A stretch of 64,000 bases of DNA from the NCBI GenBank assembly GCA_016711875.1, contig JADJSD010000001.1, positions 1,364,001 to 1,428,000 of the forward strand, given 5' to 3'. This DNA is from Betaproteobacteria bacterium. GTDB taxonomy: Bacteria; Pseudomonadota; Gammaproteobacteria; Burkholderiales; Usitatibacteraceae. Positions within the stretch are counted from its first letter, which is position 1, and each line of letters begins with the position of its first letter. The notes beneath the pieces are model-generated. The model made no database searches. It was not told the DNA's origin and worked only from the letters and a program-made list of their open reading frames with translations. Below, in pieces: positions 45,722 through 53,913 of this stretch. Both the position numbers and the translations under genes were made by a program.

Positions 45722-45847
45722 CGCGCCGGGGCACCGGCGCGAGGACGCTGTCGCCCCACCCCGACGAATCGACCGGCCGGGCGGCTCCGCGCGGCCGTCG
45801 CGCGCGCCGAGGCCTGCAACGCGCGGGGTGCCGGGCTTCGGAGGGGT

Positions 45848-45864
45848 GCGGGAAATCGTCCCGC
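45848..45864. promoter_or_regulatory. Palindrome of the GYGGGA-TCCCRC family (site 5)
   Basis: GCGGGAAATCGTCCCGC, 13 bases upstream of the FNR-like box and about 144 bases upstream of the cytochrome gene start at 46000. Confidence 0.55.
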
Positions 45865-45876
45865 AAAACGCCTTCC

Positions 45877-45892
45877 CTTGACTCAGGTCAAG
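45877..45892. promoter_or_regulatory. FNR/ANR-like binding site
   Basis: CTTGACTCAGGTCAAG is a perfect 6-bp inverted repeat around TCAG. It matches the TTGA(T/C)-N4-(A/G)TCAA pattern bound by FNR/ANR/DNR regulators of the CRP family. Position upstream of a multihaem cytochrome gene fits control by low oxygen or nitrogen oxides. No convincing -10 at class II distance was found. Confidence 0.6.
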
Positions 45893-45999
45893 CGACGCTC
45901 ACGTAGGACTTTCGTCCGCCATGCCGGTGGGGGAATCTGGCACGGCCACTGCCTTCCACCGGGGACACGGTCCCCGGAAGGGCCGGAAGGAAGAAAGCC

Positions 46000-48726
46000 A
46001 TGCATCCTCGCGTCGTCCGTACATCCAAGCAGTTCCTCGCCGGCCTCGGCGTCATGCTGCTCGTCATCGCGGCGGCCCGCGCGGTGCCGGATTTCCAGGC
46101 GGATCTCTTCGTCCGGTATCCGAACGCGGTGTCGCTCGGTTGCGCGGCTTGCCACACGGACCCGTCCAGTGGGGTCCTCAATCCCTTCGGCCAGGCGTAT
46201 CTCGAGAACGGGCTCGCGTTCACGCCGACGCTCGAGGCGCTCGATTCCGACGGTGACGGCGTCTCCAACGGCGACGAACTGAAGTACGCGCCGGCCAGCA
46301 ACCCGGGCGACGCGCAATCGAAGCCCGGGACGGGGCCGCCGCCGACCACGCAGCCCACCGGGGAGGGCGCGGCGCTCTACGGAAGTTACTGCGCCTCGTG
46401 CCATGGCCCGATCGCCTCGTCGTCCAAGCGGGGCGCTTCCGCGGCCCGCACGCAGGGCGCCATCGCCGCGAACGCGGGGGGCATGGGCTTCCTGTCGATG
46501 CTGACGCCCGCGCAAGTCGACGCCATCTCGTCGGCGCTGGCGACCGCCCCCACGACCGGCCTGTCGTCATCCAACTACACCGGCCTCTGGTGGAACCCGG
46601 CCGAATCCGGCTGGGGCATCAGCCTCAACCACCAGGGCGATACCGTGTTCGCCGCCCTTTTCACCTACAGCGACGCCGGCTCGCCGATGTGGCTCGTGAT
46701 GAGCGCCGGCGCGAAGCAGGCGGACGGCCGGACCTATGCCGGCACGCTGTATCGCGCCCGGGGTCCCGCCTTCGACGCCGTTCCTTTCACGCCGGTCGGC
46801 CCGTCGGCCATGACGGCCGTGGGCAACCTCGCCATCGCCTTCGACGGCAGTGCGAGCGCGACGCTCACCTACACGGTGAACGGCAGGGCGGTCGTGAAGC
46901 GCATCGTGCCGCAGGTGTTCGGCGGCGCCGCCGCGGTCTGCACGCCGACGACGGGAAGCCGTGCCGCGCTCACGAACTACCAGGACCTCTGGTGGAACCC
47001 GGCGGAATCGGGCTGGGGCGTCACCATCACCCACCAGGCCGACACGATGTTCGCCGCCCTCTTCACCTACGACGCCTCCGGCAACGACCTGTGGCTCGTG
47101 ATGACGCAGGGCACGCGGCAGGCGGACGGCTCCTGGCGTGGCGACCTATTCCGCACGCGCGGCCCGGCCTTCAACGCGCAGCCGTTCACGCCGCTCGCGG
47201 CCGCGGACGTCACGAAGGTGGGAGAAGCGCGCTTCGCGTTCTCGGATGGCGCCACCGGCACCCTGAATTTCAGCGTCGACGGCAGGGCCGTCACGAAGTC
47301 GATCTCGCGGCAGGTGTTCGCGAACGGCTCGCCTTCCTGCACTTCACCCGCCTCGCCGCAGCCCGTCGCGGGCACCGACGGCCCGACCCTCTACGCGAGC
47401 TACTGCGCCTCGTGCCACCAGCCCCTGGAGTCGTCGACGAAGGGCGGCACGACGCTCGCGCGGACGCAGACGGCCATCGCCGGCAACGTGGGCGGCATGG
47501 GATTCCTCTCGAACCTCTCGACGCCGCAGCTCGAGGCCATCGTGGCCGCGCTCGCGCCGCTCGTGCCCGCCACGCCCGCCTGCGGAAGTTGCCACTCGGT
47601 GCCTCCGGTCACCGGCGGCCACGTTCGCCACGAGCCGCGCGCGAGCTGCGCCACCTGTCACGGCGCCGGCTACGGCCCGGGGTCGGTCAACGCCGCCACG
47701 CACAACAACGGCGTGAAGGAAGTGCTCGCGGCCATCGGCTGGAACTCCGCCGCGCGGACCTGCACCAACGGTTGCCACGGGGCCGGCACCTGGTCCACGA
47801 CGTCCACGCTCGGTTGCACGAGCTGCCATGCCGTGCCGCCGGCCTCCGGCGCCCACGCGCGGCACAACGCGACCGTCTCCTGCGCCACTTGCCATGGCGC
47901 GGGCTACAGCCCGACCACGGTGAACGCCGGCACCCACGGCAACGGCCGGCGCGACACGGCGCCCGCCATCGGCTGGAACGCCGGCACGCAGTCGTGCGCC
48001 AACGCGTGCCACGGCAGCACGCCTTGGTCGCCCACAGCCACGTTCTCCTGCACGAGCTGCCACGGCAATCCGCCGGCGACGGGCGCCCACGCGAAGCACA
48101 ACACCGCCTACGCCTGCTCGACCTGCCACGGCGGCGGCTACACGGCCTCGACGGTGAACTCGGCCACGCACCGCAACGGCGTCAAGGAGACCGTCGCGAG
48201 CATCGGCTGGAACGCCGGCACGCAGTCGTGCGCCAACGCGTGCCACGGCAGCACGCCCTGGTCGCCCACGGCCACGTTCTCCTGCACGAGCTGCCACGGC
48301 AATCCGCCGGCGACGGGCGGGCACGCGAAGCACAATACGCGGTATGCCTGCAGCTCCTGTCACGGCGCCGGTTACGGCCCCGCCACGGTGGGCGCCACCC
48401 ACCGCAACGGCGTGAAGGAAGTGATCGCCTCGGTCGGCTGGAACGCGACGAGCCAGTCCTGCGCGAATGCCTGCCACGGATCGGGCACGTGGTCGACGAC
48501 CGCGACGCTCTCCTGCAGCAGCTGCCACGGCAATCCGCCGAGCACGGGCAAGCACAGCAAGCACCGTTCGCGCGCGTGCTCCTCCTGTCACGGGCCGGGC
48601 TACACGTCGACCACGGTGAACGCCGCGACCCACAACAACGGCGTCAAGGAGATGGTCACGGCAAGCGGCTGGGCGCCTTCGACGCGAAGCTGCGCCAACT
48701 CCTGCCACGGCAAGGAGACCTGGTAA
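46000..48726 (+). CDS. 18-haem-motif cytochrome with GWG-type domains
   Basis: 908 residues. A signal/anchor segment (12-28) is followed by a haem motif in SLGCAACHTDPSSG, a calcium-type loop DSDGDGVSNGDEL, and a cytochrome c-like unit YGSYCASCHGPIAS. Two copies of a beta domain follow, at about 192-310 and 326-440. Each opens YxxLWWNPAESGWG, then AALFTY and WLVM, and closes GRAVxKxIxxQVF. A second cytochrome unit (YASYCASCHQP) comes next, then a C-terminal array of repeats with CxSCHGNPPxTGxHxKH, CxxCHGxGY, VNxATHxNGVKE, IGWN and CANxCHG. I count 13 CxxCH and 5 CX3CH motifs (CTNGCH, CANACH, CANSCH). It is probably periplasmic or surface-exposed and involved in electron transfer. Confidence 0.8.
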   Translation: MHPRVVRTSKQFLAGLGVMLLVIAAARAVPDFQADLFVRYPNAVSLGCAACHTDPSSGVLNPFGQAYLENGLAFTPTLEALDSDGDGVSNGDELKYAPASNPGDAQSKPGTGPPPTTQPTGEGAALYGSYCASCHGPIASSSKRGASAARTQGAIAANAGGMGFLSMLTPAQVDAISSALATAPTTGLSSSNYTGLWWNPAESGWGISLNHQGDTVFAALFTYSDAGSPMWLVMSAGAKQADGRTYAGTLYRARGPAFDAVPFTPVGPSAMTAVGNLAIAFDGSASATLTYTVNGRAVVKRIVPQVFGGAAAVCTPTTGSRAALTNYQDLWWNPAESGWGVTITHQADTMFAALFTYDASGNDLWLVMTQGTRQADGSWRGDLFRTRGPAFNAQPFTPLAAADVTKVGEARFAFSDGATGTLNFSVDGRAVTKSISRQVFANGSPSCTSPASPQPVAGTDGPTLYASYCASCHQPLESSTKGGTTLARTQTAIAGNVGGMGFLSNLSTPQLEAIVAALAPLVPATPACGSCHSVPPVTGGHVRHEPRASCATCHGAGYGPGSVNAATHNNGVKEVLAAIGWNSAARTCTNGCHGAGTWSTTSTLGCTSCHAVPPASGAHARHNATVSCATCHGAGYSPTTVNAGTHGNGRRDTAPAIGWNAGTQSCANACHGSTPWSPTATFSCTSCHGNPPATGAHAKHNTAYACSTCHGGGYTASTVNSATHRNGVKETVASIGWNAGTQSCANACHGSTPWSPTATFSCTSCHGNPPATGGHAKHNTRYACSSCHGAGYGPATVGATHRNGVKEVIASVGWNATSQSCANACHGSGTWSTTATLSCSSCHGNPPSTGKHSKHRSRACSSCHGPGYTSTTVNAATHNNGVKEMVTASGWAPSTRSCANSCHGKETW

Positions 48727-48810
48727 GCGGCCACCCGCGGCACCGCGGCTTCGGGCCGGGAGGCGAGGCGCTACAATGGCGCCTCTTTCCTTGTCGCCCC
48801 CCGCCCCGAG

Positions 48811-49332
48811 ATGATCTACGCCCTCGACGTCCGCACCCCGGTCCTTCGCGGCAACAACTTCGTGGCCCCCAACGCGGCCGTGATCGGCTCCGTGGTACTC
48901 GAGCGCGGCGCCAGCGTCTGGTGGGGCGTCACGATCCGCGGCGACAACGACGCGATCACGATCGGCGAGAACGTCAACATCCAGGACGGCGCGGTCATCC
49001 ACACCGATGGCGGCATCCCCTGCATCCTGCACCGCAACGTGAGCGTGGGCCACCTCGCGATGCTGCACGGCTGCACCGTGCACGAGAACTCGCTCATCGG
49101 CATCGGCGCCATCATCCTCAACCGCGCCGTGATCGGCAGGAACTGCCTCATCGCCGCCGGCGCCCTCGTGCCCGAGGGCAAGGTGATTCCCGACAACTCG
49201 CTCGTGATGGGTTCGCCCGGCAAGGTGGTGCGCGAGATGACGCCGGAGAACATCGCGAACAACACGTGGATCGCCGAGCACTATGTCGAGCGCGCCGGCC
49301 AATATCTCGCCGGGCTCAAACCCGCGCCCTAG
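48811..49332 (+). CDS. Gamma-carbonic-anhydrase-like hexapeptide-repeat protein
   Basis: 173 residues, the usual length of the YrdA/PaaY group. The left-handed beta-helix shows as repeated hexapeptides (VAPNAAVIGSVVLERGASVWWGVTIRGD, IGENVNIQDGAVIHTD). Zinc-ligand histidines occur in HRNVSVGHLAMLHGC, and the C-terminal helix follows GSPGKVVREMTPENI. Homologues form trimers with zinc at the subunit interface; some are carbonic anhydrases, others thioesterases. The cytoplasmic location is inferred from the lack of a signal. The next gene starts inside its last 50 bases. Confidence 0.88.
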   Translation: MIYALDVRTPVLRGNNFVAPNAAVIGSVVLERGASVWWGVTIRGDNDAITIGENVNIQDGAVIHTDGGIPCILHRNVSVGHLAMLHGCTVHENSLIGIGAIILNRAVIGRNCLIAAGALVPEGKVIPDNSLVMGSPGKVVREMTPENIANNTWIAEHYVERAGQYLAGLKPAP

Positions 49333-50368
49333 GGCGCCGCGCCACCGGGGCGCGCTCGTCGCCTGGGCGCTGCTCCTCGCGTACGCGAGCCTCTACCCGT
49401 TCCTGCCGATCCGGCTTCCGGGCGAGGACGCGCCGGCGCTCTTCCTGCGCCCGAAGTTCATCTCCGAGTTCGACGTCTTCATGAACGTGGCGGCGTACGC
49501 GCCCTTCGGCGCGCTCGCCTGCCTGCACTTCATGTCCGGCCGGGCGCGCTGGAGCGCCCGCTGGCGTGCCGTGCTCCTCGCGGCGACGGTGAGCCTCGCG
49601 ATGGAGCTCTCCCAGTTCTTCATCGCCACGCGCGTCGCCTCGCTCTTCGACGTGCTGGCCAACACCGCGGGTGCCTTCGTGGGGACGCTGCTCTTCTTCC
49701 GCCCGGTCGAGCGCGCGGTGATGACGCCCGTCGCGCGGTTCCGGGATCGGCTCGTCGTTCCCGGCGGCGCGGGCGACATGGGGCTCGTCCTGGTCCTTTT
49801 CTGGCTCCTGGCGCAACTCAACCCGGCGTTGCCGTTCCTCGAGGCCGGCAACATCGTCGACGCGACCGGTCCGACGATGGCCGATTTCGTGGTGACGACG
49901 GTGTCGGTCGCGCTGTCGGTGGCCGCCTTCGGCCTCTTCGTGTCGGTGCTGCTGCGGGCCGAGCGCGGCTCGCTCGGGTGGACGCTGATCCTGCTCACCG
50001 TGGCGCTCTGGTGCAAGTTCACCATGGCCTCGCTCATGCTCAAGCCCAACCTCACGGCGATGTGGATGTCCGAAGGGCGCGTGGCGGGCCTCGTCGCGGG
50101 CCTCGCGCTCTTCCTGCCCCTGCGGCTGCTGGGCCGCACGGCCCGCACGTACCTGGCGATCCTGTGCCTCCTCGCCGGCTCGCTCTTCGCCAAGATCTTC
50201 GGCGAATACAGCGAGCTCGCCGATTTCCTGCGCCTCTTCCAGTGGCCCCACGGGCAACTCGCGAGCTTCGCCACCCTCACGCGGTGGCTGCACGAATCCT
50301 GGCCGGTCTTCACCCTGGCGTGGCTGATCGTGCGCTTCGTGCGCCGCGCGGGCGAGCCGATACAATAG
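49283..50368 (+). CDS. VanZ-like membrane protein
   Basis: 361 residues from ATG 49283, overlapping the previous gene by 50 bases; no later start precedes the conserved region. Eight to ten hydrophobic segments occur. The N-terminal half carries the VanZ-like pattern SLYPFLPIRLP, FDVFMNVAAYAPFGALACLHF and AMELSQFFIATRVASLFDVLANTAGAFVG (with the conserved Glu, Ser and Asp). The C-terminal half is a further membrane domain of unknown function. VanZ-domain proteins are associated with teicoplanin tolerance in some bacteria, but most are uncharacterised, and no such role is implied here. Confidence 0.8.
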   Translation: MSSAPANISPGSNPRPRAPRHRGALVAWALLLAYASLYPFLPIRLPGEDAPALFLRPKFISEFDVFMNVAAYAPFGALACLHFMSGRARWSARWRAVLLAATVSLAMELSQFFIATRVASLFDVLANTAGAFVGTLLFFRPVERAVMTPVARFRDRLVVPGGAGDMGLVLVLFWLLAQLNPALPFLEAGNIVDATGPTMADFVVTTVSVALSVAAFGLFVSVLLRAERGSLGWTLILLTVALWCKFTMASLMLKPNLTAMWMSEGRVAGLVAGLALFLPLRLLGRTARTYLAILCLLAGSLFAKIFGEYSELADFLRLFQWPHGQLASFATLTRWLHESWPVFTLAWLIVRFVRRAGEPIQ

Positions 50369-50393
50369 CGGCCTCATCCGGGGGAACGCCGCC

Positions 50394-50705
50394 ATGGGTT
50401 TTTACGAACGCCACATCTTCTTCTGCGACAACCAGCGCGAGGAGGCGGACCGCGCCTGCTGCGCCCGCCACGGCGCCGCGGACATGCGCGACTACTGCAA
50501 GTCCCTGGTGAAGGCGAAGGGCCTCGCGGGCGCCGGCAAGGTGCGCGTGAACAAGGCCGGCTGCCTCGACCGGTGCGAGGAAGGCCCCGTCGCGGTCGTG
50601 TACCCGGACGGCGTCTGGTACACCTACGTGGACAAGTCGGACATCGACGAGATCGTCGAGGAACACCTCGCGAACGGCCGCGTCGTGGAGAGGCTGAAGA
50701 TTTGA
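50394..50705 (+). CDS. Thioredoxin-like [2Fe-2S] ferredoxin
   Basis: 103 residues. Cys ligands typical of the thioredoxin-fold 2Fe-2S ferredoxins are visible: IFFCDNQREEADRACCARHGA near the N-terminus and NKAGCLDRCEEGPVAVVYPDG (C-x3-C) in the second half. The ending YVDKSDIDEIVEEHLANGRVVERL is characteristic of the (2Fe-2S) ferredoxin-domain family found beside hydrolases in betaproteobacteria. The stop overlaps the next gene's TTG start. Its redox partner is unknown. Confidence 0.85.
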   Translation: MGFYERHIFFCDNQREEADRACCARHGAADMRDYCKSLVKAKGLAGAGKVRVNKAGCLDRCEEGPVAVVYPDGVWYTYVDKSDIDEIVEEHLANGRVVERLKI

Positions 50706-51370
50706 CTTCCGCCGGGCGTGCCCACGAGCGGATCGAGGGCCCGGCGGGCGCGATCGAGATCGCCGCGGCGATCCCCGCCGCCCCGCGCGCCATCGCCGTG
50801 CTCGCCCATCCCCACCCGCTTTTCGGCGGCACGATGGACAACAAGGTCGTCACCACCGTCGCGCGCGCCTTCCACGACGCGGGCGCCGCCACCTTCCGCT
50901 TCAATTTCCGCGGGGTGGGCGCGAGCGAAGGCGCCCACGACGAGGGGCGCGGCGAGACGCAGGACCTGCTCGTCGTCGCGGCGCACGCCGCACGGGCGCT
51001 GGGAGACCTGCCCCTGTGGCTCTCGGGCTTCTCGTTCGGCGGCGGCGTCGCGATCCGCGCGAGCACCCGCGTTCCCTTCGCGCACCTGGTGCTGATGGCG
51101 CCGGCCCTGCGTCGAATCACCGGCCACGGCCTGGGGACGCCGCCCGACCCGCTCGATCCCTCGCTGGGCACAGTGGGGCTGCACACGGTCGCCAACACGA
51201 TCATCGTGCACGGCGACAGGGACGACACGGTGCCGCTCGCCGACTCCATCGCCTGGGGCGAGCCGCGCGAGGTGCCGGTGCTCGTGATCCCCGGCGCCGA
51301 CCACTTCTTCCACCGCAAGCTGCACGTGATCCGCGACGTGGTCGGTCGCCTCGTGCGGCCCGCCGCGTAG
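50702..51370 (+). CDS. Alpha/beta hydrolase
   Basis: 222 residues starting at TTG 50702, which overlaps the ferredoxin stop codon (TTGA); no ATG or GTG exists before the conserved VLAHPHPLFGGTMDN. The nucleophile elbow is GFSFGGG (Ser about residue 118). The acid is in HGDRDDTVP and the base His in PGADHFFH. The motif AHPHPLFGGTMDNKVV and RGVGASEGxxDxGxGE mark the short alpha/beta hydrolase subfamily widespread in proteobacteria. It has no signal peptide, so it is cytoplasmic. The substrate is unknown. It is translationally coupled to the ferredoxin gene and followed after 4 bases by the ABC ATPase gene. Confidence 0.87.
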   Translation: MTSAGRAHERIEGPAGAIEIAAAIPAAPRAIAVLAHPHPLFGGTMDNKVVTTVARAFHDAGAATFRFNFRGVGASEGAHDEGRGETQDLLVVAAHAARALGDLPLWLSGFSFGGGVAIRASTRVPFAHLVLMAPALRRITGHGLGTPPDPLDPSLGTVGLHTVANTIIVHGDRDDTVPLADSIAWGEPREVPVLVIPGADHFFHRKLHVIRDVVGRLVRPAA

Positions 51371-51374
51371 CGCC

Positions 51375-52282
<908 letters not shown>

Positions 52283-52286
<4 letters not shown>

Positions 52287-53053
52287 TCGAGGCCCTTCTC
52301 GCCGGCCGGTGGATCGCCGTGTGGCGGCGCAACTACCTCGTGTGGCGCAAGCTCGCCGCGGCGAGCATCGCCGGGAACATCATCGACCCGCTCTTCTACC
52401 TGCTCGGCTTCGGCCTGGGCTTCTCGACCATGATCCCGGAGGTGGAGGGCGTGAGGTACATCGCCTTCCTGGCCGGGGGCACCATCTGCTACACGACGAT
52501 GCTCGCGGCGTCCTTCGAGGCGCTCTACTCGGGGTTCGCGCGCATGCACGTGCAGCGCACCTGGGAGGGCATCATGAACGCGCCGGTGTCGCTCGAGGAC
52601 GTGGTTCTCGCCGAGTGGGTGTGGGCGGCCTCGAAGAGCCTGCTCTCGGGCACCGCCATCCTGCTGGTGGCCATCGCGCTGGGGCTTTCGCAGTCGTGGA
52701 CGATGGTGCTCATCGTGCCCCTCGCGTTCCTCATCGGGCTCTGCTTCGCGGGCATGGGCCTCGTGATGACGGCCATCGCGAAGAGCTACGACTTCTTCAC
52801 CTACTGGTTCACGCTGGTGCTCACGCCGCAGATGCTCCTGTGCGGGGTGTTCTTCCCGCTCTCGGGCCTGCCGGGGTGGGTGCAGGCGATCGCCTCGGCG
52901 CTGCCGCTCACGCACGCCATCGCCATCGGCCGGCCGCTTTTCCTGGGGCAGTGGCCGCAGGACGGTCTCCTGCACGCCGCGGTGCTGGCGGCCTGGGGCT
53001 TCGCAGGGTTCGCGCTCGCGCTCAGGCTCTTGCGCCGCAGGCTCCTCGCCTAG
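52283..53053 (+). CDS. ABC-2 type exporter permease (NodJ-like)
   Basis: 256 residues with six hydrophobic segments. The N-terminal amphipathic stretch WRRNYLVWRKLAAASIAGNIIDPLFYLLGFG and the segment MLLCGVFFPLSGLPGWVQAIASALPLTHAI are the classic ABC2_membrane pattern of NodJ/DrrB proteins. It forms the inner-membrane channel of the exporter with the coupled ATPase gene. The substrate is unknown. The convergent Rrf2 gene ends 10 bases away. Confidence 0.9.
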
Positions 53054-53062
53054 GCGGTGGCG

Positions 53063-53530
53063 CTACCCGCGCCGGCGCGCGGCCGGCGAGGGCACCGGAA
53101 CCATGAACAACGCCTTGGCGAGCGCCTTGCGGTTCTTCACCGCGTCCTCCAGCGTGTACTTGCCGAGCGCCGCGTAGAAGGCCTTCACCGCCTCGGCGAG
53201 CGCGAACTTGAGCAGGCAGTCCGCGGTGATCGAGCATTCGTTCGTTTCGCGCTCGAAGCATTCGGCGGGCACGTCTCCGCCTTCCGTCAGCTTCACGAGC
53301 GCACCGATGTTGATCTCGGTGGGCGCCCTGGCGAGGGCGAGCCCGCCGCCGCGGCCGCGGGTGTTCTCGAGGTATCCCTCCTTGCCGAGGAAATGCACCA
53401 CCTTGGTGAGGTGGTTCTCGGAGATCCGGAAGGTGGAGGCGATGCCGGCGATGGTGGAGCGGCCCTCGGGGTGCGTCGCGAGGTACATCAGGACGCGAAG
53501 GCTGTAGTCCGTGAAGGTGGTGAGGCGCAT
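53063..53530 (-). CDS. Rrf2-family Fe-S regulator, NsrR-like
   Basis: 155 residues from the ATG at 53530 (MRLTTFTDYSLRVLMYLA), the canonical NsrR opening; an in-frame ATG 69 bases upstream was rejected. The winged-helix DNA-binding part follows, with IAGIASTFRISENHLTKVVHFLGKEGYLENTRGRGGGLALA. Three Cys in CFERETNECSITADC (C-x7-C-x5-C, about residue 95) are placed to hold an Fe-S cluster, though the first gap is longer than the usual x4 or x5. NsrR proteins sense nitric oxide. No target with a clear NsrR box was found, and no NO-detoxification gene is adjacent. Confidence 0.82.
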   Translation of the reverse strand: MRLTTFTDYSLRVLMYLATHPEGRSTIAGIASTFRISENHLTKVVHFLGKEGYLENTRGRGGGLALARAPTEINIGALVKLTEGGDVPAECFERETNECSITADCLLKFALAEAVKAFYAALGKYTLEDAVKNRKALAKALFMVPVPSPAARRRG

Positions 53531-53643
53531 GGGGCGGGGTGTTCCCTTTTTATTGGAAGGGAAGCGAACCGCTGGCCGGCTCGCTCCCTTAACCCGCATG
53601 CTACTTGCCTTTTAAGCGGCCTGCATCTCCGGGCACGGCCGGG

Positions 53644-53672
53644 AAAAAAGGCCCGCCCTTGCGGGCGAGCCT
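53644..53672 (-). terminator. Reverse-strand terminator-like hairpin upstream of the Rrf2 gene
   Basis: Read on the reverse strand, GCCCGC-AAGG-GCGGGC (53666-53651) is followed by C and six T (53649-53644). There is no annotated reverse-strand gene upstream of it; the next gene (53914) is on the other strand. It may insulate the Rrf2 gene or end a small RNA transcribed from 53.7-53.9 kb. Confidence 0.5.
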
Positions 53673-53838
53673 TCCGGAGGGGGTGGAGTCCCCGGCGGCG
53701 GTATCTCCGACGTCCGGTTTCTCCGGTGACGTGCCCTGGGGGGCGGCCGTCACGAGAACCATTCTGCCCCGGCGTCGTGACGCCGATGTGACGAAAAGCG
53801 GGCCTGGATGCCGGTACTTCTCCCTTGACGGCACCGGG

Positions 53839-53871
53839 CCGTCACGGAACCGACACGGAATCGTCACGGCA
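53839..53871 (+). promoter_or_regulatory. Pho-box-like triple 11-bp direct repeat
   Basis: CCGTCACGGAA, CCGACACGGAA and TCGTCACGGCA follow one another at an exact 11-base period (53839-53849, 53850-53860, 53861-53871). PhoB sites are direct repeats of a CTGTCAT-like heptamer at 11-base spacing. The location 43 bases upstream of a 5'-nucleotidase gene, a common Pho-regulon member, supports the reading. The remainder of the 53531-53913 gap shows nothing else clear. Confidence 0.5.
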
Positions 53872-53913
53872 GCCTGCAACGCTGGAGGACCCACCACTCC
53901 TCCGCAGGCAATC

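Noticed and set aside
47580..48726. Assignment of the C-terminal repeats to the Geobacter CxxxxCH...CXXCH domain
   Set aside because: The long-spaced motifs here are CX3CH, not CX4CH, so the named domain does not strictly fit although the layout is similar.
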